DNA of 64,000 nt from Rhynchopus sp. YZ270_cl-10. Lineage: Eukaryota > Euglenozoa > Diplonemea > Diplonemida > Diplonemidae. Shown in pieces: positions 47,528 to 56,800 of this stretch (position 1 is the stretch's first letter; each line of letters opens with the position of its first letter). The stretch is from positions 806,001-870,000 of the forward strand of contig OZ037871.1 in NCBI GenBank assembly GCA_964035575.1, written 5' to 3'. The notes beneath the pieces are model-generated. The model was given only the letters and a program-made list of their open reading frames with translations, had not been told where the DNA came from and did no database searches. Position numbers and translations under genes: made by a program.

Positions 47528-48745
47528 GACGTAGACCATATCTCGTTAGTTGTTTTTGTGCTTACGGATTTACCACTTTTCACTGTGCTTTGCAATTGTT
47601 ATTCTGGCTGGCACATTGTTGTCTGCAAGCTCATACGACAGATGCGCGACTTCCTTCATAGTCGCAATGCCGGACTCCCCGTGGGACTTTGCCTGTGCTG
47701 CACCACTGCGTCTTGTACCCAGTACAGCTTCGCAACGACCTCGCCGTAGATGTAGTTGTGCAGAATGTGCACAACTACAGCAGTGTCGTGCGTGCTGTGC
47801 AGGTCGTATGTCGCCAACACCTCCCCCGGTGCTGACGCGTTTGGAATTGAATGAAAATATTACACCCCCTGCCTCAAGCATACTAGACTGTGGACCCGTA
47901 GAATTTATCGATTTTATGGCCCGGGCACATTCTGAAAAAAAAATATTCTTGGAAAGATAGGGTGCGAAAACGTTTAATTCCGGGGTCGCGGGCGGACGCT
48001 CAAAAATGCATCTGGGGCGAGCGAGTTGACGGCGGGAGAATGGGTACTATGTACTGAGTACTGCACAGTGCCATGTACGGTGAGGAAATCTCCTCCTTGG
48101 GTCTAACACAGTGATATACGCCTATTTTCGGGGTGTTTGGAAAACAACTTCACACCTCAGGCGTCGGAGATCAAAAAGTGAAAAAACCTGCCGACACTAT
48201 TTCACAAATAGCTATTTTTATCGACCAGAAAAGTTTTCTTCATAAGTGATTTCTGAGTGCACACTCAGAAATCACGAATCAAGAGAAAACGACTTTTTGG
48301 GAGGTGAAAACAGGGCTTTGTTGAACTTTTTTGGCTTTGAGGAACTTTTACAATTTTAACGGGTTTTACCTGTGTACCTGTATACATTCCCTCCTGCGTG
48401 GGTCACTCACACTTGAGGTCATGTGCCACTGCATGGGTCTGGGTACCTGGGCCGAAACTACACCAGCACCCAGGTGCCCAGACACACCACTGTGCCACCC
48501 AGAAAACCTACTCCTACACCAGAAAAGTGAAAATGGCTGCTCGACCAGAAAAGGAGCGAAAAAGTTCAGAAAAGCCAGAAAATTTCAAAACAAACATTGG
48601 TTTGAATTTTTTTGGGATTGAAATCAGCGGATCGAAATGAGTTAAATGTGGGGTCGCAGGCTCAAAGATTTGCATCTGTGGTTTATTAAGAGAACGAGGC
48701 CCAGAAGTATACGCCTAACGAGATTTTGGCTGATATGTGAATCGC

Positions 48746-49474
48746 ACTGTACTGTACTGTACTGTACTGTACTGGGTACTGGGTACTGGGTACTGGGTAC
48801 TGGGTACTGGGTACTGGGTACTGGGTACTGGGTACTGGGTACTGGGTACTGGGTACTGGGTACTGGGTACTGGGTACTGGGTACTGGGTACTGGGTACTG
48901 GGTACTGGGTACTGGGTACTGGGTACTGGGTACTGGGTACTGGGTACTGGGTACTGGGTACTGGGTACTGGGTACTGGGTACTGGGTACTGGGTACTGGG
49001 TACTGGGTACTGGGTACTGGGTACTGGGTACTGGGTACTGGGTACTGGGTACTGGGTACTGGGTACTGGGTACTGGGTACTGGGTACTGGGTACTGGGTA
49101 CTGGGTACTGGGTACTGGGTACTGTGTACTGGGTACTGTGTACTGGGTACTGTGTACTGTGTACTGTGTACTGTGTACTGTGTACTGTGTACTGTGTACT
49201 GTGTACTGTGTACTGTGTACTGTGTACTGTGTACTGTGTACTGTGTACTGTGTACTGTGTACTGTGTACTGTGTACTGTGTACTGTGTACTGTGTACTGT
49301 GTACTGTGTACTGTGTACTGTGTACTGTGTACTGTGTACTGTGTACTGTGTACTGTGTACTGTGTACTGTGTACTGTGTACTGTGTACTGTGTACTGTGT
49401 ACTGTGTACTGTGTACTGTGTACTGTGTACTGTGTACTGTGTACTGTGTACTGTGTACTGTGTACTGTGTACTA
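48746..49474 (+). repeat. 7-bp minisatellite with a unit switch
   Basis: Five ACTGT units lead into about 51 copies of ACTGGGT (48771-49130). Then come a few alternating ACTGTGT/ACTGGGT units, then about 46 copies of ACTGTGT (to 49474). Each block is nearly invariant. The first block meets the G-quadruplex rule (GGG every 7 bases); the second does not. Open frames through it only reflect the repeat. Confidence 0.95.
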
Positions 49475-50515
49475 TTCTCTACAAATCTTTCAAATGAAGC
49501 ACGAATCGAAAACTTTTGTGCATCTGATTGCCCCTCCGAGGCTGTGGAGGGAGGGGGTGGGTACCACCCACTACCTATAGGATTTGTACAGTAAAACCAT
49601 AGGGGGGACCCTTCTGATTTTTTGGATTTTTGACCAACTTTTTTGAATCACGAATTTGCTCGATTTTTTTTTGCTTATATAGTTTACCCACCCTAGCGAT
49701 CCATTAAAGCAAGAATTTTTCACTTTTGAGCAAACGTTGCATGTTCTAAATACAGCCCAAAATACACACATTCAGAATAAATAGTGTTAAAGCAAAAAGG
49801 AAAATATAGTTCATCCTCGGGTGTCAAGTTTTCAGAAAAGAAACAACCGTATCATACCAAATGCCTCATCTCAGCCACTTTATTGATGAAGTGTGCTCTC
49901 TATACCCCTACTAAGCGATATTGAGTAGAAATACCACGTCTTTGGGTAGTATGTGTCAGCAAAACAGTAGAACTACAAGCCAAAAAAAGTGTCTGCCGTT
50001 ACAGTTATCCCTCTCCATCGATGAACGGTGAGGTGTTTGCACTTTCAACGTCTCTCTCTTCATCTTTGTGGAGGATGCGTTCTATTTTGTAGCTCCGTGT
50101 GGGGTGCAGTGAGACACATTCATCTTTTTCAATTTTTACTTTCTTCCAGTGTATCTGCTTAAGTGGCAACCTTATGCAAAGCCACGCTCAGTGCAGCAGC
50201 GAGAACAACCCCTTTTTGCCACCCTCAATGCACGTCATCGTCCATTGCACATATCTCAAATATTCAAATGACGTTTTGTTCAACACCCCTTTGAGTAGGT
50301 GACCAAGTGCATGAAGCCAAGGCTTATCATCTACCGTTTCCCCCTAAAAGTGTTCAAATTCAACAAAATAAACGCGAGGTTTTTTTTTGTGTTTCTCAGC
50401 AGGCGTGTTGGTTTTAATGCCTCACTCTGTTGACCCTATCTGTCCACCTTCACTCTGGTTTGTTGTTTCCCTCAAGAGTGCAATCTTCTCCCCACCTCTC
50501 CCCCCCTTTTTCTCA

Positions 50516-50624
50516 GCAAACCACGAAATGGATGTAGGACTGCATGGATGGGATCCACCCTGGTACACCCAATCAAGGTACACTATTATGAGGGCTGTTG
50601 GATTTCAAGCCAACTTTTTTTTTT
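50516..50624 (+). repeat. S3 SINE-like repeat, 5'-truncated copy
   Basis: Starts at AAACCACGAAATGG and keeps GTAGGACTGCATGG, ATGGGATCCACCCTGG, GAGGGCTGTTGGATTTC and a T10 tail. This copy is the closest of the three to the 5S box C motif GGATGGGA. Confidence 0.6.
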
Positions 50625-50708
50625 GATGGTGACGCAGAACCATCGCATGAAACATTGTCACCCCTTTATTGTGCATTTTTTTGAACGTTTAAATGACACC
50701 CTCATTTC

Positions 50709-50752
50709 TCAGTGCCTGCGTCCGTAGAGACGCTGGTACAACCACCTTCGCT
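50709..50752 (+). repeat. S2 repeat
   Basis: TCAGTGCCTGCGTCC then GTAGAGACGCTGG, CAACCACCTTCGC and a T-rich end; diverged copy. Confidence 0.4.
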
Positions 50753-50939
50753 ATTTTTTAAGCCAACGCCCCCTCAGGTGTGCCAGTGGTACAGCAGGTT
50801 GAGCATAGACACTTAGTCTCTATTGAGATCGTGTCCTCCTGTTGTGCTATGTAAGCTTCATTATCAGTCATGTGCTCAGTGCGAAAAATGTGATGTTGTG
50901 TGTGTCTGTGAGACGTTCAGCTTTCAAGTTTTTATTTTG

Positions 50940-50990
50940 GAGTGTCAGTGCCTGGGTCCCAGAGGCGTTTTTGCACTATCAACTTCACTT
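50940..50990 (+). repeat. S2 repeat
   Basis: GAGTGTCAGTGCCTGGGTCC then CAGAGGCGTTTTTGCAC, ATCAACTTCACTTTT. Close to the copy at 333-393. Confidence 0.55.
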
Positions 50991-51025
50991 TTATTTTATT
51001 TTTTGTACCAAAGGAATGCTCTCTG

Positions 51026-51086
51026 GAGGGTTTGATAACCCGCGGAGAACCAGTGTCCCTGCGTCCGCCGATGAACGGTGAGGCGT
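51026..51086 (+). repeat. S2-related repeat with B-box-like head
   Basis: GAGGGTTTGATAACCCGCGG (B-box-like), CAGTGTCCCTGCG, GTGAGGCG, T run. It follows the previous copy by 35 bases. Confidence 0.4.
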
Positions 51087-51340
51087 TTTTTTTTCTCTTC
51101 TTTTTGCACTTTCCGAACTGCCAGCAGGTCCTCCTCTTGTGTGTTACAAATCCTTTTGCTCATTTGAGGATGGTTTGCCTTAGAGAACGGCTTTCTCCCC
51201 CTTTTGAACTATCCACTTCGTCAAGGAGCTTAGCTTCATATTGCAAACTTTTTTGTTTCCTTTTTTTCTTTTTTCGCATTCGTTTTCAAAGATGTGTGTG
51301 TCCGTGAGGCCCACTCACCTTTTTAATATTCCTTTTTAGA

Positions 51341-51388
51341 AGATAGTCTTAGTCTAAGCACTCTAAGAGGCTTAGGTTATCTTGTACC
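51341..51388 (+). repeat. S1 hairpin repeat, enlarged loop
   Basis: TAGTCTAAGCACTCTAAGAG then GCTTAGGTTATCTTGTAC. CTAAGC/GCTTAG stem with a longer loop. Confidence 0.5.
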
Positions 51389-51564
51389 CTTTCTTTTTTA
51401 AACCTTCAACGTGACTTCGTTTTTGTAGGTTTTGCACCCCCCTCCACCTGATTTTTACCCCGCGTATAGGCACGGTCCTATACGGTCCTGTACGCGTCGG
51501 TACGCGGGGTAAAAATCGGGTAGTCCCTTCTGTCTTTATTTGTAGCATCTCCACATTTTTTGTT

Positions 51565-51605
51565 AAGGTGACTTAAGCACCGCGAGGCTTAGGTTCATTT
51601 TACAA
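51565..51605 (+). repeat. S1 hairpin repeat
   Basis: AAGGTGACTTAAGCACCGCG then AGGCTTAGGTTCATTTTAC. TAAGC/GCTTA stem. Confidence 0.5.
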
Positions 51606-51874
51606 CCTTTTTCCCCCTTTTCGAACAAGGTCCACTCAGCTTATAAGCTTTTATGTTTTGTTTTTGTTATGTGTGCCTGCCGAGCCATACATCCGTATGC
51701 CCCGTTTTTCAGGCTGCGTCCATTTGAGACGCAAAACCGTTTGCCGCTCACCTTATTATTTACATACCTCCCTCTAGAACGAACCCACAGTCGCAGCAGC
51801 AAAAAATGCAACACCTGTGTGAGGTGCTTGCTCGATGCTGCGAAAAGTGTTTTTCTTTTTCTTTTTCTTCTTTT

Positions 51875-52425
51875 TGGTGTGGCTGAACCCAAAAAAAAGG
51901 GTATTATTTAGCAGTTTGTTAGCACTTTGTTAGCATGCATTTTTGGGGGGGTGGTGTATAAAAACTTTTTTCCCCACGGGTGTTGGAAAAAAAAATTTTT
52001 TTTTTCGTTGGTGAGCTTTTTAACGCCGGCATTTGCATTTCCGGAATCCGTCCGGCCAGTGGTGGGGTCAATTCGCCGAAATGGACAAGTTCTCGTTTTT
52101 GGTCAATTTCCGCAGTATACACAGTATACACAGTATACACAGCATACTCAGGGGAAAACTCACTTTGTGGGCGCCGCAGGCGCACGGTACGCGTTTTTCG
52201 TGATTTTTTCCAGCCCCGTTCTGTGCGTTCTTTTGACTCAGCGAGTCGATTGCATTCAACGGTGGGGTCACACATGGGTATGCAAGAGTGGAGGCGCGCC
52301 AACAGGGGGAGTGGAAAAACCAAGGTAAAAAAATGTTTTTATACACCACCCCTAAAAAAAGGGTATTATTTAGCAGTTTGTTAGCAGTTCTTTAGCAGTG
52401 AAATTTGCTGGTTTCAGCCACACCA
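51875..52425. mobile_element. nested MITE-like element, TGGTGTGGCTGAA ends
   Basis: Perfect 13-bp inverted ends (TGGTGTGGCTGAA), the motif that bounds 24188-24341. Inside, AAAAAAAGGGTATTATTTAG plus CAGTTTGTTAGCA occurs as a direct repeat at 51892-51924 and about 52355-52387. Between these lies an inner pair of inverted ends (GGGGTGGTGTATAAAAAC, about 51949 and 52340). The inner part shares about 67 bases with 8260-8330. It reads as one element inside another. A possible CTTTT target duplication is low complexity. Confidence 0.6.
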
Positions 52426-52715
52426 CTTTTTTATACCAAAAAATTTGAGATGATCAGAGTGGCAGAAAAGTACCCCTGATCACCCCAATACATTGTTTAA
52501 AATGCTTTTTTAAAAAATGCCTTAGGGCAACGTTGGGACCTACCCGATACAAAAAAAAAACTGAATTTTCTTGCATTTCCCGTCTTAGGCCTTAAATGTC
52601 ACTGATGTGTGAGGGAATGATAATTATTCTTTCAAAGGATACGCAGAGCAGCTCTCATACTAGGCTTTGCAAGCTCGAAAAGTCGAGTGTGAGGTGAATT
52701 TGCTGGGCCACCTTT

Positions 52716-52755
52716 AAGGTGACTAAGCACGAGAGGGCTTCTGTATTTTACGTGA
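52716..52755 (+). repeat. S1/S3 mixed hairpin repeat
   Basis: AAGGTGACTAAGCACGAGAG (S1 left half) continues as GGCTTCTGTATTTTACGTG, which is the S3 3' end. It links the two families. Confidence 0.5.
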
Positions 52756-52765
52756 TATTTCTTTT

Positions 52766-52810
52766 GGGTGCCTGCGTCCCAGAGGTGGTTGCACTATCAA
52801 CTTCACTTTC
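52766..52810 (+). repeat. S2 repeat
   Basis: GGGTGCCTGCGTCCCAGAGG then TGGTTGCACTATCAACTTC and a T-rich end, 11 bases after an S1/S3 copy. Confidence 0.5.
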
Positions 52811-53111
52811 TTTTTTAAGATGACTGCAGATGCGAGCCGATCTGACAAACTGTTTTCTTTTGGTTTTTTTTTGTGTTTTATGTTGCCTTAGCTTAGCTCT
52901 GCTATTTTTTTTTGCAGAGGTGTTTGCACTGTTAACAAAACCAAGAAAAAAAAAATGCACGTTTCCCTCCAGGCAAGACTGCCCAACGACGCAATACAGA
53001 AAATCCAAAAACAAAGAACGAAAAAAAAAAAAAAAAAAAACGATCGAGAAAACGAGAGAAAAGAAAAATAAAGTATTTGTGTAGCATTTGCATCCTCCGA
53101 CCGTACTGCCA

Positions 53112-53336
53112 ATGATGACCAACACAAAACACAAAACACCATCTTTCGAGTTTGACGCAGCAACAGCTGTGTTTGATACGAATGTTCCAATACTGCTGAG
53201 ACCACCAATAAAGAACACGATTCGCTTCAATGATGATAGAATTTTTCCAGGGCACTGGACGCTGAGCGGGGACTTTGTCTTCGTGATGGTGATCCACACT
53301 AATTCTACAACAGCGTTGACATTCGCTGAGAAGCTC
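53112..53336. repeat. 225-bp tandem duplication, unit 1
   Basis: Matches 53492-53716 with equal length. Differences cluster in one block (near 53200-53222). A + frame opening ATGATGACCAACAC is open through the unit (76 codons to TGA at 53346-53348), and the - strand is open too. I recognise no protein, so coding status is undecided. Confidence 0.7.
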
Positions 53337-53491
53337 TCTCTTGCTTGACCAACGAACACACACACCTGCACTGCATGATGACACAAACCACGACTAACAT
53401 TCACCATCTTTCATCTGAGGGCACAGCCCTTTGAAGTACAACGTCCTTTCGAAGCTGACTCACCTTCTTCCAAACACCCTTTCCTATTCCT

Positions 53492-53716
53492 ATGATGACC
53501 AACACAAAACACAAAACACCATCTTTCGAGTTTGACGCAGCAACAGCTGTGTTTGATACGAATGTTCCAATACTTCTGAGACCGCCAACAACACGATTTT
53601 GCTGCTTCAATGATGATAGAATTTTTCCAGGGCACTGGACGCTGAGCGGGGACTTTGTCTTCGTGATGGTGATCCACACTAATTCTACAACAGCGTTGAC
53701 ATTCGCTGAGAAGCTC
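53492..53716. repeat. 225-bp tandem duplication, unit 2
   Basis: Second unit, ending about 100 bases before the EF-hand gene start. The + frame also stays open here and runs on past the unit. The clustered substitutions relative to unit 1 keep the length. Confidence 0.7.
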
Positions 53717-53820
53717 ACTTTTGACCACTTTCCCTTTTCCTCCCCCTTTTTCACCCACCCCCACCCACTCACCCCCCACTCCACCACTCCACCAGGATTA
53801 CATAATACCGTGCAAACGGT

Positions 53821-56800
53821 ATGGAGGTGCTACACGCTGCAAGCGCATACGATGCAGGTGCGACAATGGAGGTAGGCTTGGAGGAGGTTGTGAAGAAGAT
53901 CCGTCTGCACTGTCTGCAGCACCGCATCCGTGTTGTGCAGTTCCTGCACGACTTCGACAAGGCGCGTTGCGGGATGGTGACGAAGAGCCAGTTCCAGCGC
54001 GCACTGCACATGTCAGGTTTGAGCTCCGTGATCGACGCAACCGACTACGACAGCATCTTCGCACGCTACGCAACAGACCAGCGTGTCAACTACGCACACT
54101 TCTGCGAGGATGTGGACGAGGTCTTCACGAAGAAACGTCTTGAGAAGAACCCTGCCGCCACAACGTCGCAGGAGATCTCCAAGCAGGTGCTCACACGTCC
54201 AGTCAACACGTTGACAGCAGAGGAGGCGAACATCTTTGCGCGGGTACAGCAGCAGTGCATCGACGACACGAAGACACACGGCCTGGTCCTCAAGTCGTGC
54301 TTCATCGACTTTGATACGCACCGCTGCGGGAAGGTCCCGCACACCCAATTCGAGCGTGCAGTGCCGTTCAAGCTTGCGCCTGTGGAGTTGGCAGTCATCA
54401 TCAAGAAGTACAAGGAGCCGCGCACCGGACACGTGAACTACCTTGAGTGGGTGACAGACGTCGACCGCGGTGTGTCGGCAGCGCTGGCCTACGGCTCTGC
54501 TGTGCAGGCAGGGTCGACGCTGGGCATGTCGGGGGGTCGGCGCGACTCAGCTTCAGACTCAGCAGAGTCGTTGCTGGATGAGATACGGAAGCAGGTCAAG
54601 CAGAGACGCATCAGGATTGCAGACTCGATGTCCGACTATGACAAGCTGCACACAGGTACACATCCACCCTTCAACCCACGCACCACTCAACACTACTCGC
54701 ACTACCAGATGCTTATCGTATTTGCTTCACACTTTGTCATGAAAAAATGACCTCCAAATCATATCACCAAAAACCTTACCACCACCGTGCACTTTTGAAA
54801 GCACATTCTGCCCCAATAATCCATACATTCCATTCCAAACAACTTCTTTGTTTTGCTTCGAGCAACACCCCAATAAGCCTTGCATATGGCACGGTCCATA
54901 AACCACCCCCCCCCAAAAGGTAACCTGGGGTCCTTATTTTTATTTCATCTGGGTTCTACTGGGACTTTCTCCCCGATTTTTTTTTTAATGAACTCAGAGT
55001 TAAGTTTCTGGGTTCAATAAAAAAAACGACGAGCAAAAAGTCCAATTGGAAATATGATGGATACCCCCCGAGAGCAAAATAAACCAACGGTAAAAATTGG
55101 TACCCTTGGTTTCCTATAGGTTCCTATAGGAAACCTACATTTTCCCATAATTTCCCACACAACTTACTTGACAACAGGATGAAAACAAATACAAAAATGG
55201 CAAAAGTGAGTAAAACCGTGCAAGGGGCACTGGACTTTGCTAGGGCTCTGGGGGAAACGCAGTTCTCAGGGGAGAAGACTCGCAAGGAGGTTCTTGCCTA
55301 CGCGAAGGCACGCAGTTGTTACCGTAGGGGTTTCGGGAAGACGTGTGGTTCAAAGCTTTATGGAAAGCGAGAGGAATATCCCTCATCCTTCACAGGAAGA
55401 ACACCACCCGTGGGGGACGCGCGGTCCAACTGTATTTCTGCAGTAACCTGGATGAGTGTGTGGGTGTGCCATCAGAAGGTTCGGAGGGGTGAACAACGCG
55501 TATTTACCCCTTACAGCAAGGAGAATGGCAGCGGCGTCGTTGTCCGTGCCTCCAAACACGCGGAAGGCTTGTGCAAAACGTACCTTCTCTCATCCAGGTA
55601 ACTGCAGAAATACAGTTGGACCGCGCGTCCCCCACGGGTGGTGTTCTTCCTGTGAAGGATGAGGGATATTCCTCTCGCTTTCCATAAAGCTTTGAACCAC
55701 ACGTCTTCCCGAAACCCCTACGGTAACAACTGCGTGCCTTCGCGTAGGCAAGAACCTCCTTGCGAGTCTTCTCCCCTGAGAACTGCGTTTCCCCCAGAGC
55801 CCTAGCAAAGTCCAGTGCCCCTTGCACGGTTTTACTCACTTTTGCCATTTTTGTATTTGTTTTCATCCTGTTGTCAAGTAAGTTGTGTGGGAAATTATGG
55901 GAAAATGTAGGTTTCCTATAGGAACCTATAGGAAACCAAGGGTACCAATTTTTACCGTTGGTTTATTTTGCTCTCGGGGGGTATCCATCATATTTCCAAT
56001 TGGACTTTTTGCTCGTCGTTTTTTTTATTGAACCCAGAAACTTAACTCTGAGTTCATTAAAAAAAAAATCGGGGAGAAAGTCCCAGTAGAACCCAGATGA
56101 AATAAAAATAAGGACCCCAGGTTACCTTTTGGGGGGTGGTTTATGGACTGACCCATATGAAGTTAATCTCTTCTTGACCTTTTGATTCTTTTTGTTTTAT
56201 ATTGCATTTCCCACAACACACAGGGTTCATCACACCCGAGCAATTCCGCTCGTGTCTCGGCCGCTTCAAGCTGCAACGTCTGTTCCTCAACGACCGCCAC
56301 CTCTCTGCGCTGGGAGAGCGCTACACCACGACAGACTCGCAGGGCTTCCCTAAGATCGCGTACACACACTTCGTGGACGATATTGACGAGACGTTTGCGA
56401 TGCGCCGCATGGAGAAGGACCCGACCCTAACACTCAAGCACGCAAACGCATATGCGAACGCCCCCACGACCCGCACACTGCCTGCAGACGAGGAGGTGCG
56501 CGCTGAGTGCATCATGGCCAAGATTAAGTATGTCTTCACCCTCACCACTTTTCAGGCCTCCAGAAATGACTACCCAACAGAGATGGTTACGCCTCAGAAC
56601 TGAATATGCGAGGTGACTAAGCGAAGCTTATCACAATTATTTTAATTTGGTCAGGCTTTACCCCATTATTTGCGGTTTTGAAACCCACACAACAGATCAT
56701 TAGTACAATGCAGACGGATCCTGATGAAGCCTGCCTTCCAAGACTTCGACCGCGCCAGCAAAGGGGTGTACCAGACACGCACCACCTCTAAGACACGCTT

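Larger units (their letters stand above)
46102..53820. other. gene-poor spacer, 7.7 kb
   Basis: No confident gene. It contains an 85-bp direct repeat, a GC-rich island with palindromes (TTTGCGCTTCGCGCAAA near 47155), a 730-bp minisatellite array, many S1-S3 repeats (50.5-52.8 kb), a nested MITE-like element and a tandem 225-bp duplication. A 136-codon frame near 47550 has a hydrophobic N-terminus but no ATG. Confidence 0.6.

Noticed and set aside
47550-47960. Cys-rich frame with a hydrophobic N-terminus
   Set aside because: No ATG start, no upstream exon that fits, and it overlaps GC-rich repeat sequence.
48771-49130. Interstitial telomere
   Set aside because: ACTGGGT is G-rich and 7 bp like plant telomere units but matches no telomere repeat I know; without chromosome-end data it is only a minisatellite.
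48646-49594. Long open frames of about 285 codons across the 7-bp array
   Set aside because: They only reflect a 7-bp repeat with no stop codon; the amino-acid pattern is the repeat read in phase.
50772-50840. Possible tRNA gene
   Set aside because: TGGTACAGCAGG fits an A box, but no proper B box, acceptor stem or anticodon arm follows. It could be a SINE head.
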